Assembly: GCA_030549205.1 (NCBI GenBank)
Contig: JAUKTV010000001.1
Location: forward strand, 2,790,001-2,854,000
Origin: Apiosordaria backusii
Taxonomy: Eukaryota; Ascomycota; Sordariomycetes; Sordariales; Lasiosphaeriaceae
Direction: 5' to 3'
Length of the DNA: 64,000 nucleotides
The notes beneath the pieces were generated by a model that saw only the letters and a list, made by a program, of their open reading frames with translations, was not told the origin of the DNA and did not search any database. Made by a program: the position numbers and the translations under genes. Positions within the stretch are counted from its first letter, which is position 1. Each line of letters opens with the position of its first letter. Below are positions 44,922 to 55,665 of the stretch, one piece after another.

Positions 44922-47125
44922 TGTGATTGGAGTTTGAGGTTGTCTTCGAGAGCGGGAGGAAAGTGTCAGCAGCTTGCAATTGAAGTGTCTTTGTTGGCCT
45001 TTGTAAGTGGATGGTTAGGAAGGGAGGGGATCTTACAATTGAACAACTATTTGTTTGGTTTTTGCGATGACGGAGCTGGGAGAACGGATGGTCTGATCAC
45101 AAGTTGAGAAGGTAAGCTTCAAAGACGGAAGTGGAGAGCTTTTCTATCTTCGGGAGTTCCAAGCAAGTGGACGTCAAGCTTCCGTAGAAGCGGGACAAGA
45201 CGGACGGCGTTTCGAGCTTGCAGCCCCACTGTTTTGTACAGCCCACTTTGCTTGGAAAGCTGTATCGGTTATGACGGGGTGGCCTGAGGCAGTCACCCAC
45301 TGGATGATGCGGGCAGGCAGTGTTGACAGGCAACGGAGCTTGAATGTTCATTTTGCGGGGATGTGCGTGTGCCCCGCAGTTTGTATCTCCTGTGCTCCTG
45401 TGATTCTCCTGATTTTTGGACTGGCAGGTCAGATGTAGCTCTAGAACACTGACTAGATCGTACGGCAAGTGTTCTGGACCTAGGCTTATGGGAGGAACAG
45501 CCTATGGACTGAATAAATTGACGCTGTCCATAGCTGAACGTGGTCTAGAGCTGTGCTGGCTTTACATCATCAGCCGGATCCCTGAAACGTTCGCCAAAGA
45601 CTTCACTTATGATAAGGCTGAATCATAAGAAGTTGTGACTACCAAGAGGGTTTAGATATTTTATGATGCCATTGGTGGTTTTCTCGAGATATACAAAGGC
45701 ATTGGCAACAAGGCACTGCGGTCGTGTGTCAATGAGGCCTCAGGAAATGCCATGGGTGCCAATATTGAAGGGCAGAGAGCGCCTTGCCGGGCTACAGGGT
45801 CAGGTTTATACAACTTGGGAGTCTGATGAAGCCCAAGTTTACCTCCTTGGATATGTCCTCAATCCACTCGGTGACTGCTGAAAGTTCTAGAAATTAAGCG
45901 ATAGCGGTCAGTGGAACTGGCTGCCCGACCCCTCTTCGCTGACATAGGCCTGACCGCCATAATAAACTGTAGGTAAGAGCAAATAAACCTTGGGGGTTGC
46001 GAAGGTTGGGGGCTGGAGGGGAATCCTCAACTGGGACGGGAGTCCTTGGTGTTGGAGATGATGATTGTGGCTCGGGTTTCTTTTTATGGCGGTAGGTCTC
46101 GAGAGGATTCACACCAGAAGGCAGCAAGTTTCAGAGACGCCACTCCTGACTGTCGCAAGTTGGCGCTGTCTGATGCCAGTCAAAGCAGTGACGTACTTGG
46201 GACCTGGCGCGTCGCTTGACTTGTCACGTGTTGATCTTACTTTCCATCGGGTGGTAATCGGGTCCCAAACAGGAGTGGACGAGGGGGCAGAGGGGCTTTG
46301 CACAGGCCCCCTCGCCCGCCCAATTTCACTGGTCGTCACCCCGTCCAGGCCAGCCCACTCACGGCATCCCACTCGCCTTGTGGTTGTCGCTGGGTGCTTT
46401 CCGCCTTGCCCCTTCCCTCATTTCCAACTTTGCATCCAAAACCGGTGACTCTGCCCATTTTCACCCTTCATCCCCAACTTCAGGCGTTATACTTCGTCCA
46501 CCAACTTTTCTATCCACGAACCTCTCTCTGCGAACTTCGCGCACCCCGGAAAACAACACATTACTCGATTCCTTAGTTCCCCGAAGGTGAGTCTGCATTG
46601 TCGTCCCCCATCTCCCCCATCCGCCTCCCGCTGCATCTACCAGCTGCACCGCTGCACACCACACCCTCCCCCTCTGTCGTCATCGCCACTGCGACCGCGT
46701 TTTGCCTTGAGGACGAGTTGTGGAAGACGGCATCGAGAGAGGGCACATCATCGCCGCGAGCTCAGTCTTCAATTGCCCCTATTCGGCCAACACACGAACG
46801 ACGCCCAAGGCCTGGACAGGGCTGCGCTGCGCATGCCCCACCGAGAGCGGGGAGCATCCTTTGCCTGCCCAAACCATGAAGTCAGCATGGTGCTTGCGCA
46901 ATCGCATCGCTATCGCAAGCTGTTGAGATTGCCCAGGCCGACCGACACTGCTTCCTGCCATTGTTTTACAATCCATCTCGCTCGCCCGCACCTGCCCGCA
47001 AAGACGCACACAACACGCTCGCTCGCAGCGGAGCTCACCGATCACCTTGTTGCCTTGGCCTGTCCGTGAACCAGCACGCGCTAACCTCCAACCTTTACCA
47101 ACAGACACTCATCACCACCGACAAA
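44922..47125. other. Divergent region between INH1 and 14-3-3
   Basis: 2.2 kb. The part from about 46.3 kb is the pyrimidine-rich promoter and leader of the 14-3-3 gene, with a probable leader intron at 46587-47104. I see no coding gene. Confidence 0.45.
46587..47104 (+). other. Probable 5'-UTR intron of the 14-3-3 gene
   Basis: A gtgagt donor after CCCGAAG and a strong acceptor (gctaacctccaac, then accaacag) bracket 518 bases, ending 21 bases before the ATG at 47126. The location and signals suggest a leader intron. No transcript evidence is available. Confidence 0.5.
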
Positions 47126-48156
47126 ATGGGCCACGAAGATGCCGTTTACCTCGCCAAGCTCGCCGAGCAGGCTGAGCGCTATGAGGGTATGTTTGTCGAT
47201 GTAATTGTGGGCTTTGACAGGGTCGCGTTCTGACGTTTCGACGCCCAACAGAGATGGTCGAGAACATGAAGATCGTTGCTTCCGAGGACCGTGATCTCAC
47301 CGTTGAGGAGAGGAACCTTCTGTCCGTCGCCTACAAGAACGTCATTGGTGCTAGACGCGCCTCGTGGAGAATTGTCACCTCGATCGAGCAGAAGGAGGAG
47401 TCCAAGGGCAACTCTACCCAGGTCGGCCTTATCAAGGAGTACCGCCAGAAGATCGAGGCCGAGCTGGCCAAGATCTGCGAGGACATTCTCTCCGTTCTTG
47501 ACAAGCACCTCATTCCTTCTGCCAAGACCGGCGAGTCCAAGGTCTTCTACCACAAGATGTTTGTGCCCCTTGAAGGTTTTTCTTTGTTTGTTGATGCATG
47601 CTTCTAACAAGTCTACAGGAAGGGTGACTACCACCGCTACCTCGCCGAGTTCGCCGTTGGCGACAAGCGTAAGGACTCTGCCGACAAGTCCCTCGAGGCC
47701 TACAAGGCTGCCACCGAGGTTGCCCAGACCGAGCTTCCTCCCACTCACCCCATCCGTCTTGGTCTTGCCCTCAACTTCTCCGTGTTCTACTATGAGATCT
47801 TGAACGCTCCCGACCAGGCTTGCCATCTCGCCAAGCAGGCGTTCGATGATGCCATCGCTGGTACGTAACACAGGATCAAAGCACAAGAATTTCGGGTACT
47901 GACTGGTACAATTACAGAGCTCGACACCTTGAGCGAGGAGAGCTACAAGGACAGCACCCTTATCATGCAGCTGCTCCGCGACAATTTGGTATGTACAGCT
48001 CTATTGAATCGAAACAGCGGTATGGACTAACAATTGTGTGCAGACTCTGTGGACCTCATCCGAGGCTGAGCCCCTGCTGCTCCTGCCGACGCCCCGGCTG
48101 CTGAGGAGCCCAAGGCCCCCGATGCCCCGGCCGAGGAGCCCAAGGCTGCTGAGTAA
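47126..48156 (+). CDS. 14-3-3 protein, with frameshift in the C-terminal tail
   Basis: Exons 47126-47186, 47252-47558, 47619-47860, 47918-47988 and 48044-48156. Dimeric phosphoserine/threonine-binding adaptor. Seen: AERYEEMVENMK across the first splice, DLTVEERNLLSVAYKNVIGA, ARRASWRIVTSIEQKEE, YHKMKGDYHRYLAEFAVGDK across the third splice, LALNFSVFYYEIL and LLRDNLTLWTSSEAE. After GAGCC the frame of the usual Ala/Pro/Glu/Lys-rich tail continues only if one more C is read in the CCCC at 48071-48074. As written, frame 0 continues with a Leu/Pro/Arg-rich string to a stop at 48337 (324 residues instead of about 264). I annotate the end at the expected TAA. Confidence 0.9.
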
Positions 48157-49087
48157 AATGTGTCGTTTGTTTTCCTGGTCTCTTGATAGTGATAACCCTG
48201 GTTTATCGTTGGTAAATCCCCTAGGCGGAAACGGTGTCTTTGGAGTGCGGACTGGAGATGCTCTCAGGTCGTTGCATGTGTTTAGGCAAAATACAGACTT
48301 AGGAGGACTTGTGAGGCGGTTATTCACGGTACCTTGAGGGCTAGAGCGCAGCATACACGGAGGGTTCTGTTTTTCCTTTCTCACCTTGCTTGCCTTTTAG
48401 ACTCCCGAGACGGGAAGACCGTCTGGACAAGAAAATCCAAAAACCCCCTCCCCCAAAACGGCAGTACTTTCTTACCTGGCTTGTAATACGGCAGTTTTTG
48501 TACTCGGCTTCTCTGTAGTTTAGGGCTGCCTATAGATCATGTTATACCCACAGTTGCTGTTCACTTGACGTGACTTCAAGGTTCATTGCTTTCACATGGT
48601 TTTTGGCACACCTTCGCCATGCATTCTTACTTTTTGGCGGCTCGGCGGGTTGTAACTAGGTACATATCGAGATCAGATCGTAATCAGCGACGTACCTGTC
48701 TGGAGATCTTGATCAACATTTGGGGTCCCCTCTACCCCCTGACTCGTAGACAAGCAGTGACGTAGTTACCCCATCCAAAATGAGATTCATTATAGATATG
48801 CACCAGGGGGGGGGATGTTGGTTTTCAATTGTTTGTGGGCCTCGTTGATATATGAAAACCATATTCTGTGCTGGGGGGACTGACTGTCCTGGGGAGAGAA
48901 AGATTGGGATTTAATATCGAGCCAGCAGAGAAGGTAGCTTTTTGTTTTTTTTCCCGAGTATTATTGTCTTGACCGGTTTGGGAAGTTTGGGGCGGGTATA
49001 TCAAACAGACAATAAAGATGAGTATATTTGCAGAGACAAGATCTTTTTTTTTCCTCCTCTTGGATTTAAGATGAGGAGAATAGTTGG
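48157..49087. other. Convergent intergenic region
   Basis: 931 bases between the 3' ends of 14-3-3 (+) and DPH4 (-). It contains a 9-G run near 48807-48815. No gene is seen. Confidence 0.5.
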
Positions 49088-49740
49088 TTAGCATCCTCCT
49101 CCTCCGCCGCAGCATCCCCTTCCTGCTGCTGACCCCTGACATGGTTGTTCTTGTTCCTTTTCTTGTTCTTGTTCTAAGGGAGTGCTGTTGTCGTCTTCAA
49201 AGTCTTGGACAACAACCCCAAACACGACTCTCAGCCACAAGCTGCAGTCTGCGCAGCCGACGACGACTTCTTCTATTCCGGAGTCGGCTGCTTCTTCGAG
49301 GTCGCTCTCGCGGACTAGGAACCCCTTTGGGTTGCCGCAGCGGCAGGGGCGGTGCCAGGAATCTTCTTGTTCGTCATCGACAGCTTCTTCGTGGGTGAGG
49401 TCGTCGAGGTCGATGGTTTCGATTCCTGTTTGGAGCTTGTGTTTCCCTAGCCCTCCTGAGCCTGAGATGCTGTTTGGGGAGAGGAAGAGGTCGTAGGACT
49501 GGCGGAGGGGGGGGTGGAGAGGGTGGTGAAGGCGAGGGTTATTTGGTCTATTGTGTACTTTGCTGGTGGTGACTGAGAGTTTGAGGATTTGTCTGGGTGG
49601 TGGGACAACAGCGCGCGGCGGTAGGATTTTTTGAGAATTTGTTTTATTTCTTCTGGGGAGAGACCGCTTGATGGAGAAAAGATGGAGGGGGAGAGGGAGA
49701 GAATCTCGTAGTGGGTTGGCTGTGATATTGGTTGGTCCAT
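49088..49740 (-). CDS. DPH4: Diphthamide biosynthesis protein 4 (J domain plus CSL zinc finger), frameshifted
   Basis: Dph4 is a J-domain protein with a CSL-type zinc/iron site that works with Dph3 as electron carrier in diphthamide formation on eEF2. Seen: MDQPISQPTHYEILSLSP, J-domain LKKSYRRALLSHHPDKSSN with the HPD motif, then IDQITLAFTTLSTPP. After this the frame breaks at an 8-C run (minus strand, 49507-49514). The next part, in the other frame, reads SYDLFLSPNSIS, DLDDLTHEEA, the CSL site HRPCRCG with VVVGCADCSLWLRVVF, and a Gln/Glu-rich tail ending at TAA 49088. One added C joins the two (about 217 residues). No GT..AG intron explains the break. A real mutation or a sequencing error are both possible. 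Confidence 0.85.
49507..49514 (-). other. C8 run at the DPH4 frame break
   Basis: Eight G on the plus strand (eight C in the gene). A run of nine would keep the J domain and the CSL site in one frame. Confidence 0.9.
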
Positions 49741-50424
49741 TGTTGTAAGATTGGTTTTGTTTCTTGGTTGCGAGGAAAGCGGAAAATAATGATGGGAATG
49801 AGCGTCGGTGGTGTTGAAGAGATGGTGAGGTGAAGACGGGTTGGCCATATCTGAGTTGTCATGGAGAGAGTAGGATGAAGTGAAGCAAGATTCAAAGAAG
49901 ACGTGTGAAGTATTTTGCGGAATCACGTGCTTTACAACTATTCATTAAAAGCCATTGCAATCTTGACACAAAACTCGATAACTCGTTAGACGATGAAATT
50001 TGAGAGTATTTATGCTTATGTATGAAGAAGGTGACCTGAGAGGGGCTCAAATGCTTGGATGGTGCCTGAGGTCGGGCCTTATCAAAAGAGACATCTCTAC
50101 CGAATAGATTATTGACTATGATTGTTTGAATATTGCAACGCAAGGAATCGCTATGTCCATGTCACTCAGCATGCCCTTTTATCCCAGCCCAATCCGTTAT
50201 TTGCAGCCAATGTGATGAATTTTATGGGACCCTGGATATCTACTCGTGGATGTAATAAAAGCAACCGTTTAAAAAGGAGTCTAGATAAACCCCGCCCAGC
50301 CATTTTGGTTTCTCAACGCCAGAAAGGGCCAAACCAAGTCAATTACCTAGGTCGCCCCAAGAGAGATCATGCCATGTCCCTGATGCCACCTCATATCCCT
50401 CTATGTCCCGAAAAGTGTGCACGT
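49741..50424. other. Intergenic between DPH4 and eIF3m
   Basis: 684 bases between two minus-strand genes: promoter of DPH4 on the left and 3' flank of eIF3m on the right. Nothing else is seen. Confidence 0.5.
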
Positions 50425-51782
50425 TCAATCATCATCATCAGTCCGCTGCCTCGGCTGGCGCCGACGGTCACCGGGATTGCCGCTGCTGATGCCAGCGCCA
50501 GCAAGCTTCTTGGCAAGCTGCTCCTCCTCGTTCTTCTTCGCCTGCTCAACCTCAGCCTGAGCCCTACGGACAGTGCTAGTGAGGCGGTCAACAACCACCT
50601 TGAACTGGTCGATTCTTGTGCCCAACTCGCGCCACTGCTTCTCGCCAAAGACACGGTAGGTGGTTCTGTGGACGAGGAAAACCTTCTGCTTCTGAGACAA
50701 TCTACCCTCGACGAGCTTGGCGCGGACAACATCGATTGTCCACATCTCAACATCCTCAGAGGGGATCTGGAGAGCCTTGGCAATGTTGGCGTAGGGAATC
50801 TCGCGGTTGGGTGTGCTGGCAGCGAGACTGGCAAAGGTAAGCAGACGCATCTTGCGCTGCAGCTTCTCGTTGTCGAGCTTCTCCTTTTCGATCCAACCCT
50901 CATGCTCCTCTCTGAAGTCGTTGTAGTCCTCAAGATCTTGCTCGGTGAAGATATCGAGAAGCTGGGAGTAGACGGGCTGGGAGTCGCTAAGGGCTTGGAC
51001 GCTTGGAAGGGCACGGAGATCCTGGAAATCGAACCGGGTGGGAGAAGAAATGGCCATCTTGAGAGCCTTGAGAGAATACTTCTGGGCCTCCTCAGCCTCG
51101 GCCTCCTCGCGGTCGAAGGTGGAAAGGGCCTTGAGGAGGTAGTGATATGACTCCCTGTTATTTTTGGTCAGCTAAATCCCTGTGTCACTGGTCCTGGTTA
51201 TACTTACTCATCATCGCCAGCCTCAGCGGCGGCGTCTGACACATCGATATAGAGCTTACGCTGATCCTCCGCGTTGGTCTCCCAGTCGGCAAACCACGCC
51301 TCCAAGTTCTTTAACCGAGGCTTGAGCAACTCATACTGGCCGTGTTGGCGAATGAAGCGAATGATCTGCAAGAAAACATTGTACCGGACGGGGTTCTGCT
51401 TGTCCAGAAGGTTAAAGATAGTGCTGAGGGCGTTCGCGGCAAGGGTGAAGCCATGGGTCGGCGAGGATGTGATGGGCTTGAGAAGGTTGCTGCAGACAGC
51501 AGGGAGGTGTCTCTTGGGCTCGTTCGACTGCAGGACAAGGTGGATGAGAAGGTTGATCGCGCCGGTAAACTCCTTCTCGGGAACCGTGTTCAGAACGCCA
51601 GCGGCCTTGACGATAGCCTCGAGAGCATCCTCGTTCTTCTCCTTCTCGAGCAGAGGTCTGACCTCGTCGCCAACCTGGACGGGGTGATCAGTCTTGGCCG
51701 AGTTGGTCTGGATGTAGTCGGCCATCTCCTGCGCCAGCTCGGCGAAGGTGCCATCGACGAAGATTAGCTGAGGGGAAGCCAT
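50425..51782 (-). CDS. EIF3M: Translation initiation factor eIF3 subunit m (PCI domain)
   Basis: Complement of exons 51208-51782 and 50425-51154, giving 434 residues from the start used here. Subunit m of eIF3, a PCI-family scaffold protein. Seen: ASPQLIFVDGTFAELAQEMA at the N-terminus, LEKEKNEDALEAIVKAAG, FNLLDKQNPVRYNVFLQIIR, ESYHYLLKALSTFDREEAEA across the splice, then the PCI region (REIPYANIAKALQIPSEDVE, WTIDVVRAKLVEGRLSQKQK) and a charged tail ending TDDDD. The start at 51782 matches the usual family N-terminus and length. The frame stays open upstream for 120 codons to an ATG at 52142 (554 residues), described separately. The intron has gtaagt and aacag ends. Confidence 0.92.
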
Positions 51783-52142
51783 TCTTGCGGTGTTGTCGGC
51801 GTGGGGTGTGTAGGATAAGCCGTAAAATTCGAGAAAAAGTGCGGCGCCTTCGATGACCGAGTCGGTGTATCTGGAGGTATTGTGGTCCGAGTAGTCGCTC
51901 AGATCGGACGGGGTACGGTCGGAATGGAGGTCAGAGGGGGGCTTGGACCGACCGATATCGTGAAAATCTTCTGGGATTGCTGGCGGAGAAATCGCACCCA
52001 GAGACTCGTAGGGCGGTAGGGGGCCCGGCGGGAGGGTTCGGACCGGTGGGAGCGGTTTCTTTGTCAATTCCTGGCCCTCTGCTGCTTTCGCCTCGTCAAA
52101 CCCTGGGACGGCAGAATCTTGCTGCCCCGCATTCGATGCCAT
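51783..52142 (-). other. In-frame open extension upstream of eIF3m
   Basis: Begins at an ATG (52142) with A at -3 and runs without a stop into the family start at 51782. It encodes a Pro/Asp/Ser-rich segment (KPLPPVRTLPPGPLPPYESL; PSDLHSDRTPSDLSDYSD) followed by SVIEGAALFLEFYGLSYTP. It has no Cys and few Arg, so it looks more like protein than leader. It may be an alternative N-terminus of eIF3m or an accidental open leader. I do not recognise it. Confidence 0.4.
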
Positions 52143-53394
52143 TTTTCTCTGGATCTGTGGGCGATAAATCACGTGAAGATGGCGCTAAGCGACAAGAAGA
52201 TAGTTAAGCGAGAGGCGCTAGTCTTATAGTAGAAGGCGGGGCATTGTCGCCAGCGTGAGCTTTTCACTCGAAGGCATTCCCAAGAACAATAGGTCAACAA
52301 TATCATGGCGACAATGGTGTAGCTAGACAATAGCTCCTTCTCCACAACGGCCCCAACCAAGGGGCCTGGGATGACCAGCAGTATTAGATTCAGCAGAACT
52401 ACCACGACGATGTCAGCAGGTCAACGAACGACGTGGTGGTCGAGGTATTCATTCGCAAAGTGGTGTTTTGAAGAGGATCACCAACACCGCGATTCCCTTC
52501 AAATGGGAAATTGTCCCGTCGCAAGACCATGAAAATGACCAGATGATACAGTCAACAGGCCTCCATCTCACAACATCAGTGCCCGCGCCACTGAGCTCCG
52601 GATGTCAATCCTGCTTCGACATTTGGGGTGGAACTGAACTTCACGCGCCACATTCTTGGTGTAAGTCAAGCCACAGTCTGGACTCTTTTGCAGAGGCGGA
52701 ACTTGACAGCTGCTGATCTGCCGCTTAAAGGGGCGGGTCCTCCACGCTGACCGGGCTCCAAAGGAAGCCACGAGGCGTCCTAACCGAGAATGAAGGATGA
52801 GAGGAAGGTGTCGCTGGACAAGTAAGTTCAGGATTTACGTCTTGAAGTCTCGGAAACAGCTTGAAATTGCAAGACCAGTGGCGGCAGCTGACAGTTGGAA
52901 AGAGTCACATCATGCTTTTGGTGCGAAGCCCACTTGACCCCAGAAATCTGGACATGACCAGCCCTACGGCAAGACAACGGCACGCCCCCGGTGTCAGCCC
53001 CTGCATCAGCCAAGCGACCTGATTGCGACGGATCATTCGTAAACCCGCACGCTAGGAACAAGAAAACAGGTACTGCAGGGAAGTCAACAATGTCTGTTTA
53101 ACCGGGCGGTACCTGCTTTTTTGTCCACAAGTCACCCCGGTTCCCTGAGTCAGCCGGCGATTGGAGGCGCTCATTGGAGCCTAGCGCGCTGTTGTTCGAG
53201 GCGCGGTTGCCAGTTCCAGTTTACCAAGCTCCTGTCGAAGTGATTGCTGTGATTTCTCGAGGCAGCTCGACTTGCATCCTTTCCAGGCACCACCAATCAG
53301 TGGTACATTCCTTGCCCGCCCCCATTCGGCTGTTTGTCCACCTGCTACTTAACCGCTTCGTCACCGTCTCGTTTGGGTATACAGCTTCGCCGTC
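52143..53394. promoter_or_regulatory. Divergent promoter region of eIF3m and CHK2/PRD-4
   Basis: 1.25 kb between divergent genes. No coding family or RNA is recognised. The promoter role is from position only. Confidence 0.45.
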
Positions 53395-55665
53395 ATGGCT
53401 CCACGATCAGAAGGCAGCCAGCTCAAGAGAGGTCGCGCCCCCGTATGTATCCATACCCGCTTATCCTTCTTTTATGAACCCTCCACTTTGATGGCGTCAC
53501 TCTCTGAGGCATAGGCATGTTCCGTCGATTAATACTTTTTCTTCAGGGCTCTCCGGACGGCGCGGCCTCCGAATCATTCAAGAAACCTCGGCGATCCGAA
53601 CGACTCTCCCAGCGCGTTGATAATGACATCGTCAAAACTCCCATTTCGAACAAGCAGCATCTTCCGTCGCCAGTCACACATCTCACTAGCGAGGGCACCG
53701 ACGAGTTCGCCAAAGAGGCGACGGCCACGCCGTCCGAAGGCCGCATTAACCAGGCCCAGCGACGCGACGATTACATCCACTCTCAGGTTGCCGCTCTCAG
53801 CTCACCTCCCCAAGACACCCAAGCCTTCAGCCAAACACATGTCGACCCCAACGCCCCACTCTCAGATGAAGTCGAAGACGAGGTGAAAGAAGGGGTCTGG
53901 GGTTATCTATTACCTATGGACACCCGCTATGGAGGCACATGTGTGGTCTTGAGGAAGAGAGGGGCTTGCCCTCTCCCAGATACTGTGTCTAGCGCAGTCT
54001 CTGGGGGAACAAAACGGGCTAGTAGAAAAGGCCGGGGAGCTCTTCTGAAGGAGCAGGAGGCTTTCGATCAGAAGCAGAAGACAGGCAAGGGGCTTTCTTC
54101 TGGTGGTTATCTCATTGGGCGGCACCCTGAATGCGGTAGGTTGTCTAGGCACATAGTCATTGCTATGAATGCAACTAACAGTCAGCAGATATTCAGGTCG
54201 ATGATCCGATAGTCTCGAATCGTCATTGCCTTTTGTTTACCGAGCATAAGGGGAACGATACGGTTGTGATTGTCGAGGATCTGTCCAGCAACGGTACATT
54301 CGTCAACGATCAGCTGGTTGGAAGGAACCAGCGACGAGAGCTTAAGGAATACGACGAAATTGCTGTTATGGACAAGGCCAGGTTCATTTTCCGATATCCC
54401 AAGAACCGGCACGCCAATGCGTTTCTGCAGCAATACACCCCGATCGAGAAGTTGGGAAAGGGTCACTTTGCCGAGGTCTACTTGTGCATTGAGAAGTCGA
54501 CAGGTCAACGCTACGCCGTTAAGGTGTTCACCAAGACGCCTGGGGTGGAAGAACGGTCCAAAAACGAGGGCCTGCAGCAAGAAATCGCCATGCTGATGGG
54601 CGTCAGCCATCCAAACGTATTATGCCTTAAAGATACGTTCAACGAGCCCAATGCCGTCTATTTGGTATTGGAACTTGCACCGGAGGGAGAGCTGTTCAAC
54701 TTCATTGTCAAGAAGCAGAAATTAACCGAGGCTGAGTGCCGGAAGCTGTTCACCCAGTTATTCCAGGGCGTCAAGTACTTGCATGACCGAAATATCGTGC
54801 ACAGAGACATCAAACCAGAGAATATTCTGCTGGTGGACCGAGACTTGCACGTCAAGTTAGCAGACTTTGGATTGGCCAAAATCATCGGAGAAGAATCCTT
54901 CACAACAACGCTCTGCGGCACCCCAAGCTATGTGGCCCCAGAGATTTTGGCCGACACCCGGAACCGCAAATACACCAAGGCTGTCGATATCTGGTCGCTC
55001 GGTGTGGTGCTCTACATTTGCCTTTGCGGCTTCCCTCCTTTCTCGGATGAACTCACTAGTGCCGCGTTCCCATATTCGCTATCTGAACAAATCCGAAAAG
55101 GAAAATTCGACTACCCATCCCCTTACTGGGACCCTGTTGGCGACCCGGCCTGTAAGTGGCCATCTTTCTTTGAAACATGATAGGATCATATGCTGACAAC
55201 ACGTGCACAGTGGATCTCATCGACTCCATGCTAGTCGTCAACCCGGACAGGCGCTTCACAGTGGACCAGTGCCTCGCCCATCCGTGGATGACGATGAAGA
55301 CGCCTGGTGTCAACGACAGTACTAATGGTCTTGTCAGTGGCATCCAGGGTCTAGATGTGACTCGTCGCGGCGTGCAGAGAGAGCGCACTCTCCTCGCCTC
55401 CATTAACACAGTCCAGGTCGTCAACCAAATACCTGGAGGTGATAAGCCGGACGTGAAGGTCTACGCCAAGAATCCCGAGACCAACGGCAACGGAGCGACA
55501 CCCAAAAAGGAGGCCAGACCAGACGACGCTAGAGACCCGGATGAATTCTCCCAGATGGGGGGAAAGGGCGACCAAGTGCTTTTTGGGGATGATGGTGAAA
55601 GTCGGTATTCGGTGAATGATATTGCCAAGCCGAAGGGGAAGGGGAAGGCGAATGGTGGGAAGTAA
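53395..55665 (+). CDS. prd-4: FHA-domain checkpoint kinase (CHK2/Rad53/PRD-4 type)
   Basis: Exons 53395-53442, 53547-54135, 54189-55151 and 55211-55665, giving 684 residues. A Ser/Thr kinase of the DNA-damage checkpoint; in Neurospora PRD-4 also resets the clock. The N-terminus is Ser/Gln-rich with SQ/TQ-type sites (ALSSPPQDTQAFSQTH). One FHA domain follows (GRHPEC, VSNRHC, DLSSNGTFVND). The kinase starts near residue 294: LGKGHFAEV, YAVKVFTK, HRDIKPEN, DFGLAKI, GTPSYVAPEI and WSLGVVLYI. A disordered tail follows. A single FHA with this order fits PRD-4/Cds1, not two-FHA Rad53. The third exon has tandem CAGCAG acceptors. Confidence 0.92.

Noticed and set aside
50122..51150. 342-codon plus-strand open frame
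   Set aside because: It is antisense to the eIF3m exon, which has clear family sequence. The plus frame has no recognisable motif.
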